A stretch of DNA of 64,000 nt, taken from Asparagopsis taxiformis (lineage: Eukaryota; Rhodophyta; Florideophyceae; Bonnemaisoniales; Bonnemaisoniaceae). Positions 20,834 through 30,850 of the stretch are shown here, piece after piece. The notes beneath the pieces were generated by a model. It had not been told where the DNA came from, made no database searches, and saw only the letters and a program-made list of their open reading frames with translations. Numbering within the stretch: position 1 is the stretch's first letter; every line of letters begins with the position of its first letter. The translations under genes and the position numbers were made by a program. Location of the stretch: contig JALQPE010002294.1 of assembly GCA_030407315.1 (NCBI GenBank), forward strand, positions 1 to 64,000, given 5' to 3'.

Positions 20834-21765
20834 GGCGTTGGACGAAGGGTTAACAATGTACGGAAGATGCCCGACGATGGTGAGGCCGGTACGGATGCAG
20901 TGGCGACGGAGGGGGCGGAGAAGTTGAGCAGTGTGACGTGTATGGGGTATGCGACGATTGCGGAGCTCTTGAGGCTTGTGCTGCTCTTGTCGGAGTACAC
21001 TTGGAGGAGGCCGGCAAAGGAGGAAGGTGTGGGATCAGTTTCCTCTGCCGATACGACCTGTGGATATTCCGAGAGCTGCACGCGCTGTCTAGTAACCTGG
21101 TGCAGCGTTTTCGCGAATTCTGTGTGTAGGGGATGAGAAAATATTGCGGTGCCGTCTGGGGCGGTCTGTGGGGAGGGGTGGAAGAGAGTATTTTGGTCGT
21201 TAGCCAGTGCTAACTGCCTGCGGAGCATGTCGACTGGGTCGCGGAGGTACAGCTGTGCCGAGTACTTACCAGTTTTGTCTGGAATGATGTGGCTCTTGTA
21301 ACCTTCGGTGCGGAAATGTGTTTCGACCATGGAAGCGGTAACGTGGCGACATTCCTCTACGGTGCGAACGGCGCTGTTGAACTTTTCTAGGGAGAATGCG
21401 GGGTCTTGTAGGATGGTGATGACTTCGCTCACGCGGCCAGCGCCGGCCTTGTACTCGAGGGTTGTGAGACTGGCGGCGAGGGATTGCACGAGGAGGTCTG
21501 CGCGGGAGGGGGTTGAGGTTGGTGGCAGTGGAGCGTCACAGGGTGAGTCGCTGGAGGAAGCACGACCAGATTCTGGGTCTGGGGAGCTGGGTTGCGGGGA
21601 ATCATGGTCGCCGTTTCGAGCAGGCTCATGGGTGACGGCAGGGACACGAGCGTTGTTGAAATGTTGGGGAGAGGGGTTGAAACGGTAGCGACACGTTCGC
21701 TCATGCAGCGCGAGCGCATAAGCATCTACGCAGTAGTAGAAGCACCCTTCATACTTGCATTCCAT
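20662..21765 (-). pseudogene. Plavaka/KDZ-like DNA transposase, N-terminal part
   Basis: Begins with a C2HC-type zinc finger (Cys 3 and Cys 8, then His and Cys in ALHERTC), followed by a Ser/Pro-rich linker and the conserved block ending VYSDKSSTSLKSS...AYPIHVTLLNF. That block is typical of Plavaka/KDZ proteins just before a segment like VGHLPY. The VGHLPYIVN segment is present in the other frame, so the break lies near 20905-20915, around a C-rich run. Sequence after that point in this frame (to 20662) is out of register. The finger probably binds the transposon ends. Confidence 0.65.
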
Positions 21766-22379
21766 GTCGAGTTTTGACGCAAAAGGGAGGATTGCGAGCT
21801 GAACAGGGGAGACTGTGCCGTCCAGATGCGACCAATTTTATTTTTGTGGTGCTTTCGAGACTTGGAATGTAACGTGTTCGTAGTTTTGTGGGTAGTAGTT
21901 TTGTGCTCACTCCAGCTGACATCCCAACGGTGGAATTTAACCGAGAGTTCAATCATTTCCAACTGTTACATCACATTGCGTGCTGGCAACGTGTGCATGG
22001 AAGGACGAACGACCGCCCTGGGAGATGAATTTTCAATTAATTCATTAGTAATAATAAACTTTTTTTATTTCCGAACTTCGTGGAATCTGAATGTGCTTTA
22101 CAGCGGATATGCCACGGATCATGTAAGGAAAGCAAATGGATTCTCATATATATGATTATATGTTTATATTCGTTGTTCTCGATCCGGATCTCATTGTTCG
22201 GGGAATCAGAGACCATGGCTTGGGCCATACTCAATCTCACTGCCGGCGATGATTTCGAGTATGCACAGCAAGACTTAAGCGGACGCTGAAAGCTGTCCGG
22301 TCGACGCCGCAGGCTCCACTCCGCCCTCATCACCGACTGAGATTCTTTGACCGCCTTTGCTTTGTTTAGTGTAGAGGAT
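21766..22379. other. Upstream flank of the transposase, no gene
   Basis: Would contain the transposase promoter and possibly one end of the element. I could not find a matching inverted end near 16.1-16.3 kb. No other feature is seen. Confidence 0.3.
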
Positions 22380-23070
22380 GGACGAAGGTACGTGCGCGAA
22401 TCTTGAGGGTATGCATTGAGGGAAGCGTGGGTTTTGAGTCTGACTATTTCCGTTGATGCGATATTTTTCATGGGAAGCCTGTTGACTGATGGTGTGTATT
22501 GAGCGGAGGATGGAAGAGAGGTACGTGAAGTTTTGAAAGTATGCTGCGAGGGAAGGTTGGTTTTGAGTCTGACTGTTGTGGTTGATTCCGATGTTGTGTA
22601 GGTGATGCAGGAATGTTGATGACGGAAGGTAAGTTTCATTGAGCGCCAGGATGTGTTTTGCGAAGATATGGACTGCTGACTATGATTATTATTCATTGCA
22701 AGGTTTTTGGATCATGGTTTGTATTGTGTGTAGGATGGATGAGAGGTACATTTGCGAGTTCTCAGGGTATGTAGCGAGGGAAACGTTGGTTTTCAATCTG
22801 ACTGTTGCGATTGATTCCGATGTTGCGTAAGTGATGGAGGAATAGTGATGACGGAAGGTAAGTTTCATTGAGCGCCAGGATGTGTTTTGCGAAGATATGG
22901 ACTGCTGACTATGATTATTATTCATTGCAAGGTTTTTGGATCATGGTTTGTATTGTGTGTAGGATGGATGAGAGGTAAGTAAGGGAGTTTCTAGGATATC
23001 TGTCGTGGTAAGCGTTGCTTTTGAATCTGACTGTTGGGGTTGATGTTTTGTATGTGATGCAGGAGTGGTG
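22380..23070 (+). repeat. Tandem repeat with 229-bp period
   Basis: A block of about 130 bp beginning GATGACGGAAGGTAAG at 22618 recurs almost unchanged at 22847. The parts between blocks, containing GATTCCGATGTTG, also repeat. Older, more diverged units precede them from about 22380. Minus-strand frames across this tract repeat in the same way and are not genes. Confidence 0.85.
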
Positions 23071-23429
23071 AAGCAGGAACGGCAGGACTGAAGGAGAGTG
23101 AAGAAGGGATTTAGGAAGATGGGGAATGAAGCTGTGAGGTGTTTCTGGTATGTGTATATTTTGGGGCATACGATAGAAGTGAGAGTGGGTTTCAAGTGGT
23201 GTAAGATTTTGCTGACCATGTTCGTGTTTGATGTCTTGATGATTTAATGGGCTGGGGTGGTGTCGAGGAAAGCGGGGATGGAATTGGGAAGGAGCGGATT
23301 TTTGTAATCTAGGTCGTGAGGGTTCTTGAAGTATGTGCGGATGGTGGTGCATGGCGTTCGGATGGTAGGGAGAACGCGATAGTGAGGGAGATGGGTGATC
23401 GACGATATGCTGACAGGTATTTTGTATTC

Positions 23430-23515
23430 TGGCTGGATACCTATTTCCTATTCTAACCGGGTATTTATTTCCTATTCTGACCAGATATGTATTCCCTATT
23501 CTAGAGAGACGTATT
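23430..23515 (+). repeat. Short tandem repeat, about 25-bp unit
   Basis: Three to four imperfect copies of a unit ending ATTTCCTATTCT / ATTCCCTATTCT. No function apparent. Confidence 0.7.
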
Positions 23516-23639
23516 GTATACGAGCAGTTTCGTAAATGAGAGAATAAAATACGGTCTGATATGGGCCCTGAATTTACCATCCGCTGTAATTTATTCCCTC
23601 CCGGTTTTCGCTGATATATTGTATACTGGATGTCGGGTC

Positions 23640-23797
23640 CTAGTATTCCGCCATATGTACTAGAAAAAGTGGACGTCCGCATCCAAAAAATTTTTTTTTT
23701 TGGACGCGGACGTTCATTTGTTCTAGTAAATCTCGGGGCCGACTAGGACCCGTACTAGAGAGACTGGACGTCTGCGTCCACTTCCGAAAACACAGAC
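23640..23797. repeat. Foldback sequence related to the 1-3659 inverted repeat
   Basis: Contains a near-perfect hairpin (GTGGACGTCCGCATCC ... GGACGCGGACGTTCA around a run of A then T, about 23674-23717) and the tip motif GGACGTCTGCGTCCACTTCC also found at the inner ends of the long inverted repeat. The copia RNase H reading frame is lost at its right edge, which suggests insertion into, or rearrangement of, that copia element. Confidence 0.65.
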
Positions 23798-24769
23798 GAA
23801 TGTATTGGGGCGTCGTGTAGTGTGTGGACTGAGCCAGAGATAGACTTTCTGGTAGATGTGTCGTTCGCGAAGTCAGAGTCGGAGTATGATGTTAGTTCTT
23901 CTTCCGTGTGCTTGGTCTGCATCTTTATTACAGTGTGTTTCGTGTGTTTCAGAAAGCGCACTAGCCTCTTGAGCAGTTTCCAGTGTCTGGCGGTGGGTTT
24001 GTGGTTCGCGCGTGCCAGGGAGTTTGTGAAGAAATGGATGTCGGGGCGTGTGGAGTCTGTCAAGTAGCGCAGTTCGCCTAGGGTTTCGCGGAATGTGGTT
24101 GCCGTTGTGAGGTCGATTTCGTCATCCGCTTTAGGCGGAGAAAGGTCAATGCCGTCGGAGTATAAACGGTCGATTGGTTTCGCGTCTTGCATGTTCGTTT
24201 TTGCGATGATTGATTCAATTACGTGTGGTTGGGATATGTGGATGCCTTCGGAGTGGTGGGTTATCTTCCAGTTGAGATATTTTGTGGTGGGGGGCGAGTC
24301 GTTTGACTTTATATTTGGCTTTCAATTGCTCGTGAAGTTCGGTGATGAGGTGTGGTTTGGTGGCGCATATTAGGAAGTCTTCAATTGTCGTGGCGACAAT
24401 GATCTGGTTGTCTGGTGTGGATTTGGTGAACAAACATGGGTCAGATTTGAGCTGCTTTTATCCTAAGTTTTGTAGGAATTGGCGTGTGCTGTCGGAGAAT
24501 ATTCGGCCTGCTTGGCGGTTTCCATAAAGGTTCCCGCAGATTTGGCCGACTTGTGAGTCGTGACGGAAGGTGCCATCAAATAAGGGGTGTTGCCGTACGA
24601 AGACCGGTTCGGTGTGGTCGAATTTTTCGTGAAGGAATGCGGAGGATATGTCTAGGTGTTCTGTGTGTAATTTGTGTGCGGCTGCGTGGGCCAGGAGGAG
24701 GCGTATCGTTGTTTTGTCTGCGGCGAATGTCGCAGTGCTGTCTGGGTCGTAATAGATGTGTGGTTTCAT
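23755..24769 (-). pseudogene. Copia-1 reverse transcriptase and RNase H fragments
   Basis: Three frames: 24458-24769 (start of RT: HLDISSAFLHEKFDHTEPV), 24215-24433 (palm motif reads TIEDFLI where YVDD is usual, then the KYKVKRL block) and 23755-24192 (LGELRYLTDSTRPDIHF, then the RNase H start SYSDSDFAND and KSISGSVHTLHDAPIH). Frameshifts separate them. The RNase H domain is truncated after PIH, where foldback DNA begins. Non-functional. Confidence 0.8.
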
Positions 24770-24790
24770 GCGGTCTCCGCGTACAGCGCA

Positions 24791-25923
24791 TCAAGCTTTA
24801 CGCTCTTCGATGTGGCCATCGGCGTCTCGTTTATATGTGTACGTCATGGTGAAGGGAATTGGGTGTATTTGGGGGGATTTATTGTGCCTGGGGATCCATT
24901 GGATGGCGTGTATTTCGTCAATCTTATTAAGTTCGTCGTTGTGGACGACGTCCCATAAGTGGTAGTCGGGGTATTTGCGGGCCGTACGGTGATTGGGCGT
25001 AGCGGGGGTGTGTGTGGTGATGAGCTGCGGTATTGAGGCGTGGGTAGGTGTGTGGGCGTTGGCCTGAAAAGCCATCATGGTTGTGGAAGTGGGGTCAGTT
25101 GTGGTGACGTATGGGTGGAAGTCGAGTGCCGGGATCTTAATGGCTTGTCGTGTGGTAGTGTTCTCGACCAGTATGTTATCTTGGTCGTACGCTGCAAGGT
25201 AGCGTACCAGGGCGCCACGATGGTCCAGTTTGTTTTTGGGTTGTTGTACTGATATGTGGCCAATCTGGCCAAATGCGAAAAGGCGTTGGATGTGCGGGGT
25301 CATTTTGTGCCACTCAGTGTAAGGTATTTTTTTCGTGGTTGTGTGTAAGGTCAGGTTTCGTTGAAGACTACGTCCATCATGGCGTATTGCCAGTTATAAT
25401 CAGCCGAATTGCTGTGGGTCAGAGTGGCGCGGACGGTGTCCACTAAAGTGTGTTTGATTCGTTCCGCTATACTATTCTGTTGCGGTGTGTAAGGGGCTGT
25501 AGTTATGTGAGTTATGCCGCGAAGGGAAAGTTGTTTTTGTAGAGTGGATGATGTATATTCGCGGGCATTATCCGAGCGAAAGAAGCGTGGGTATTTTCCG
25601 TGCATGGTGTGTATGTATTCCATGTGTTGCAAGGTTATGTTGGGGATGGAGGTGCGGTTTTGGATATAGTATACAGTAATGTATCGCGTTTTCGTATCGA
25701 TGAAGGTGACAAAATATCGATTGCCCTGCGTTGATGTGGTTGGTAGTGGCCCGCATACATCTGAGGAGATGTGTTCGCCGATTTGGTGATCTTGTGTGGT
25801 TAGTTTGTGTGGGGACGCTTTGATCTTGGCGATAGCGCAGGCGCTGCAAGTCATGTCGGGAATGACTAGGTTTTCGTATGGTGCGAGTGCTGGTATGGAT
25901 TTGTGCCGGCACATACGGCGCAT
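24791..25923 (-). pseudogene. Copia-1 integrase fragments
   Basis: The frame at 25351-25923 carries the catalytic core: HISSDVCGPLP (first Asp), FFRSDNAREYTS (second Asp) and TPQQNSIAERI (Glu). It also has the CSAC pair of the N-terminal zinc site. The frame at 24791-25303 covers the integrase C terminus and the linker to RT. A frameshift near 25310-25350 separates them. Confidence 0.8.
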
Positions 25924-26548
25924 TGTTTGTGGGTTAGGGTGACCTAGCCGGAGGTGTAGGTCGTGGGCGGGGTGTGGTTGGTCGTCTGGGTGAGGTGCGT
26001 AGAATGCGTTTCGATTCCTTTCTGCCGCTATCTGGGGCTGGGAGGTGTTTTTCGCCTGAGGAGAGTATGCAGGTGCGTTGAATCAGATTACCAGGGGTGG
26101 CTGGGGCTCTTGTGGTAATTTGTGAGGAATCTGCTTTGTTGGGGTAGTTTCGTCATGTTTGGCACTTGTGACAGAGGCATTTTTTGGGTTGTTGTCGTTC
26201 GAACGAACCGATCGGTTTGTGTTTTTGTGTGGCTGCTGGAGAGGGTGTTGTTGTGGGCGAGGTGGGGTGAGGGCCGCGGGTTTTTTGTTTGTTGGTGTCG
26301 TAGTGGTGTGTTCGGGTCTAAAGTCGTGGGATTTGGGGTTGGGAGGGCCGGTTTGGCGGTGTGGTGTCGTCGTTTTAGAGGTCCCAATCTCGAGGTTTTG
26401 ATTTGGATCTCGTATTTTGGGATGGGGTGTCCAGTAGTGGTGGGCAAGTGTAGTGAGAATTATTATTGGTGCGGGCCTGCTGTTTGGTTCGTGATCGAGT
26501 TGATATTGATGTCGTCGGTGTGGTTTTGGGGCGAGTGCGGGGTGCCTT

Positions 26549-27433
26549 TTATGATTCAGACGTAGTGTTGTTGCACACGTGATGGCGTGAGTGAGTATCC
26601 GGTGTTTTATTGTCGATGATGTATAGGCCATTAATGAATGATGCTATATTGCGTGAGTTGTGGCGATCATTGGTGCTGATATAGGCCGTAGATGGAGTGA
26701 ATGTGACTGGTCCATGGCTGCGGGCTATCGAGTGGACTGAGACCAGGTTATGTTGAAGGTCCGGCATGACGATGGCATCCTTAATATTCAGCTTCATCTC
26801 CGGTGTGTGGATCTGTATAGGCCCGGAGTGTGTAACCGGATGTCGTCGGTCGGCGGCAGTACGTGTGTAGCGAGTACTCGTTAGTGGTCTGGTGTGGGGG
26901 TGGGGGTGCGTGAGGTGGTTGGGGTGGGCCCCTGAATCCAGGATGAAGAACTTACGCTCTGATTCAATATCATCGACACCGCGGTTCGTTTGTTGTGTGG
27001 CGTCATTGGGTGCCGTAGGTTGGTGGAAAGTTGTGGTTATGTTGTCGGGTGGGGTGGATGCGGAGAGCATGTGAGCGTTGTAGGTGGGTTTGCGTTTGAA
27101 TCTTTGCGCACGATACTCGCTGTTGCTGTGCGATGCAGAGTTGTGGTAACTGCACCATGGGCGGGCTGACTCAGTTTTGGGTTTTTGGTTGTGGCGCCAG
27201 TGTGGTGCGGTTTGTTTGATGGGCGTTGCTACGGGGAAGCGGTGGTGGTGTATGATGTGGGCGTGTCGTGGGTGGTGAGGAGTGGGATTTGTGACGCGTT
27301 GTTTCCGGGCTTGGATGCTGTTTATCACTCTGTGTAGGCGAGTGGTGAATTCGGCGATGGTCGGAGGGGGGCTTCGAATCATCATGTCGTGGGCTGGAAA
27401 GAGCTCTTCGATGTCTTGGATTCCATGTATCAT
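26549..27433 (-). pseudogene. Copia-1 Gag C terminus and protease
   Basis: A 294-codon frame. FMIHGIQDIEEL lies at the Gag side, an altered zinc-knuckle region (CSYHNSASHSNSE) follows, then the aspartic protease active site FILDSGAHPNHL and LQHNLVSVHSIARSH, a typical copia protease-to-integrase segment. The upstream part of Gag is displaced to 28724-29227 by the solo LTR at 27453-28728. Confidence 0.8.
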
Positions 27434-27452
27434 GAAGTTGACGGTTGTCAGT

Positions 27453-28728
27453 TGTGGGACTCGTCCCGTATTGCGCTGCGAGCGGTCGCGGGAGGGACAA
27501 TTCCAGGCGTCTGGAATGGGCGCCAGGAAGGGTCGCTTAAGCGGTACGCTCGAGAGAGTGAGTGGGTGCTCGATAGGGAATCAGCCGCGAAGAGCCGCGT
27601 TGGGGATCACTAGCCGCGGTGACGTGGCAAGGCAATTGTCGCCCAAGGGCGAATGGGCGCGTGCCGCCTTGCATTGGCACCGGGCCACATTGCTTGCGCG
27701 GGACCCTTCGGCGAGCGTGCAACGTGTAGCGATATAGGCGCGATTAGTCACACACGTGTGCGAGCGGGAGGATTCTCCCGTTACAGTTGTGCACGTGTAC
27801 GTTACGGCTGGCCGTTTCTATTAGTTTACACGTAGCAACGTAGCAGCTTACTCTGTAAGGCCCCTGGGCCGCATAAAAACCCCCCACAAGGTCCATTGGA
27901 CGCCGGACCGGGACCATTGGTCCTGGTCCGGTCCCGGCAGTCTCGTTGACCATTTAAGGTCAACGGACTGACCACTAAGCTACAATAAAGGCAGATCGTC
28001 TCGGTTCCAAATCTTTCGACCGTGGTCGTTTAACTTACAACTAAACGGCGGCGGCAGTTCCCTTACCGGATACCCGCTGCTCCGTTTCGATCTCCAATTG
28101 GGGATCGCTCGCACATTTCCCCAATTGCCCGCCGCGAGCCTCCTCCGGCGGGGGTGCACGTGGATTGCCCTAGGGCATTTCGTCTCCACGGTAGTGGAGA
28201 ACCTTCCCGCTTCTTTTAACGCCGCTAGGCGACCGGGAGGGGCCGTCCGCCCACCGGGACAAGGCTGCCGACTGGGAGTGCTGTCGGTTGGCACCCCCAG
28301 CCGGTCAACCGAAGCCAACGCCCGCAGGCTTTTCAAACGGTCCCGACCGCTGCCGTCAGTGGTATCACAGTTGCGGAATACGTCGTGTGAAAACCACGCG
28401 TGGAGGCGACCACAATCCCCGCGGGGATCCATCGCGCTAAGTGCCTAGTTAACCCTTGAGTGGGTTGAGGACGGCCACGGCCGATAGATCCCTCCGGCAG
28501 GTTAGATCCAGCCGTCCCGGACCCCGCTCTACCACCCGCTACCGGGTTGGGAGACAGGTGTCCGGGCTCCGAGGGATCGATCCACCCGACACAGCCCTCG
28601 GGCTACTAGGATCGCACAAGGCACCAGCCTCGTGGAATCGGCGCTCTCACTCGTGAGTTCGAAGCCTTATCCCTATTCTCTAATCCTCCTCGGAGGTATA
28701 ATCTATCTACAAGGGCTAAGGTCCTACA
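27453..28728. mobile_element. Solo LTR inserted in copia-1 Gag
   Basis: 1276 bp starting TGTGGGAC and ending GTCCTACA, the TG...CA ends of an LTR. It is flanked by a perfect 5-bp direct repeat, TCAGT, at 27448-27452 and 28729-28733. Removing the insert and one repeat restores the Gag reading frame (NGEL then TTVNFMIHG). No gag or pol is inside, so it is a solo LTR or a small non-autonomous element. I could not match it to another LTR in the window. Confidence 0.85.
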
Positions 28729-29227
28729 TCAGTTCGCCATTGATGTTTGGATAATTCGCATTGCGCATTGACAGCCGGAGTTCCTTTTGTTTCAGTATGT
28801 ATTCTTCTGCGTTTTGTAGTGACGTTAGATGGATGTTACGCGCTTGTGCCTCCAGAAGGTTGTGATCCATGGCTGTGTGTTCGTTAACCGTGTTAAGTAC
28901 GTGTTGGGTAAGGAGGTAGGGGGAGAGTTTGAGTTGCTCGTCTGTGAGTGCAAATGTGATTTCGTCTGGTAGGCTGGCCAGGATGATCATTGTAAGTCGT
29001 TCTTGGTTGCGCTTGTATGTTGTGAACTGGTCTTGTTCTTGTGGTGCTGTGTGAGTTGCATCGGGAAACTGGTCGAGGTTAATATCGTGTGCGACGGCTT
29101 GGAGCATGCGATACCAGAATTTTGCGTTGTTAAATTTCAGCGGCGGGATTGTGGGAGTAGTTGTAGTGCAATGCCCGAGCTGTCGATTCGACTTAGGGTA
29201 GTGAGCCGATTCAGCTAAGCACCGCAA
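28724..29227 (-). pseudogene. Copia-1 Gag N-terminal part
   Basis: A copia-type Gag helix region: FNNAKFWYRMLQAVAHDI, then ERLTMIILASLPDEI and KQKELRLSMRNANYPNINGEL, parallel to Gag of the copia at 47.4-52.1 kb. It ends four bases into the solo LTR at 28728. The first residues (to about QLGHC) may be leader sequence read by chance. Confidence 0.7.
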
Positions 29228-30170
29228 GGTGTTCGAGCCCTCCTGTCTCGGTAGTCAGGCTCAGGGTAGAGGTGGTAGAGCTAAGGCGGATCGCCTGCTT
29301 GACTGTGGGTTGTAAGGCCACACAGACGGTACGTCGAGAATCTTGGTTCAAGTGATACTGCTTTGCAGGTGAGAGATTGGCTTGTCAGGCCAACCCTAAA
29401 GGGGTAGGAGGGATAGCGCAAACACTGGATCAGTGGTGCACTGAAGTGGTAGTGTGTGACGGTGATACACCGGGTGTCAACGGACACTTAGTGTGTGAGG
29501 GGAATGACCAACGGTCGAGAAGGAAATGAAGGGGAGCTGATACAGCGTGAATGGTGGTCCACCGAGCAGGCGAGAGTACCTGGTAGGGGGAAAAGGGTGA
29601 GTGGGCACGTGCACCACTGGTGGCACGTGTAGGGGAGAGACCCTGAAAGGGTAGAGGAGAAGCTGGTACAGCGAGACGGCGATGCCGGAGGCGCTGATAC
29701 AGCGGCAAGAGTAAGGCTTGACTTGTGCCACGCACTATAGCCACAGGCGGAGTAAGCAAGAAGTACTGCGATCCGCAGGATGGGAGCGAAGCAACACGAT
29801 CAGGTCTAGCGGTATACCAAGAGGCCGAAGACTCCTGATAGAGGGGCACGCGCGCCACAGGCTGCGCGTGGTAAGGGATAATGCTGATACAGCGGGTGGA
29901 GTGCCAAGGGCAAACGCTGGATCAGCGACGAACGGGTACCGGAAGGTGCCAAGTACTATAGCCAAGGGAGAAGCAGGCTGATTCAGACGGCGAAACGCAC
30001 CTTGGGAGCAAAATGACAACCGAACTTCCGGTAACTTTACAATCGAAGAACTGGGCGATCCGCCGTAAAATAAATACTATGTTACAGCACGGTGGCTAGC
30101 CCTAAGTGAACTTCTACGGTTGTCAGTGGATAGGCTAAATACTGGTACAGCAGGGCGGTCGGAAAACCCC
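29210..30170. repeat. Hairpin-rich array with recurrent CTGRTACAGCG
   Basis: The near-palindromic core CTGATACAGCG or CTGGTACAGCG, with variants, recurs at about 29425, 29538, 29663, 29694, 29884, 29917, 29978 and 30142. Between the cores are short inverted repeats, for example GGCACGTGCACCAC...GTGGCACGTG near 29604-29630. ACTATAGCCA also recurs. No protein-coding frame is convincing. It lies between the copia-1 primer site and Gag. Confidence 0.6.
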
Positions 30171-30448
30171 TAAATGAATGGCGTGGCAGGCGTGGTACAC
30201 GCAGAGTCAGTGTCTTGTGCAACAGGGTTAGTGTGTATCACAGTGTGCCACTGGTTCCACGTGTATCGAGTCCAGTGTGTCACTGTAATTAGCATAAATA
30301 TCAGAAAGGTTTGGAAAGTAAAAGTTTTCAGAAAAACCATTACACAGTTTAAAAGTGGTACATCATGCAAGGCGACCCGCCACTTGGCATTGCACCACAG
30401 TAGTCATGTTGTTGCGCGACGCAGTGGTAGCGGTGAGGGTCGATAACC

Positions 30449-30547
30449 TGTTAGAAGGATGATCTCCTCGTCTGTCGTGTTGTCAGTGTAGTGTCTGTCA
30501 GTGTATTTGTCCGTGCGTACTGTGGTTATTGAGTTCGCGTCCTGACA
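30449..30547 (-). repeat. Copia-1 5' LTR with adjacent primer site
   Basis: 99 bp from TGTTAGAAGG to CGTCCTGACA on the plus strand, nearly the same as 2495-2594. On the minus strand the LTR is followed at once by GGTTATCGACCC, resembling the complement of the initiator tRNA-Met anticodon arm (GGTTATGGGCCC) with one or two changes. Confidence 0.75.
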
Positions 30548-30850
30548 CAGGCTACGTGCCCGGAAAATCAAAATTTTCAATTTCGCGGAAAGAAATAAGT
30601 GGGAATGCTAGTAGAGGATTCGTTGTTGCATTATCTCCAACGGTATTGAACGACAAAACTTTCGTAGTTGATTTCCTATCGAATTGGGGATGGAATTATT
30701 GGGATATCCATACAAATAGCCCACATCCCAGCTCTAGTGTCTATCGGACAAGTGGCCCCATATGAGGCCACTTTTTACCACTGTAGTTTAAATTGAAAAA
30801 ATAAACGAATAGCTCCAATTTTACCACTAGAAGACTCGCCGGCGAGATTA

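Larger units (their letters stand above)
23798..30547 (-). mobile_element. Copia retrotransposon 1 (decayed, 3' end lost, with nested insertions)
   Basis: Minus-strand order is LTR (30547-30449), primer site, leader, Gag, protease, integrase, reverse transcriptase, RNase H: integrase before RT is the copia arrangement. The 3' LTR is missing, replaced at about 23797 by foldback sequence. The coding part is broken by frameshifts and by a solo LTR (27453-28728). The leader holds a hairpin-rich array (29210-30170). Confidence 0.8.

Noticed and set aside
22037..23682. Minus-strand frames of 219 and 254 codons
   Set aside because: They run through the 229-bp tandem repeat and the 25-bp repeat; the peptides are repeated copies of the DNA units with no conserved domain.
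27960..28000. tRNA-like stretch (GTAGCTTAGTGGTCA on the minus strand)
   Set aside because: The following stem has the wrong loop size and there is no T arm; the sequence is inside the solo LTR.
28000..28700. Possible rRNA or structured RNA because of GC-rich stems
   Set aside because: No recognisable conserved rRNA core sequence; the stretch is explained as part of the TG...CA solo LTR with target duplication.
29210..30170. CRISPR-like array or hammerhead ribozyme array
   Set aside because: Spacing between cores is irregular, the repeats are short and variable, and the hammerhead core (CUGAUGA...GAAA) is absent. The genome is eukaryotic.
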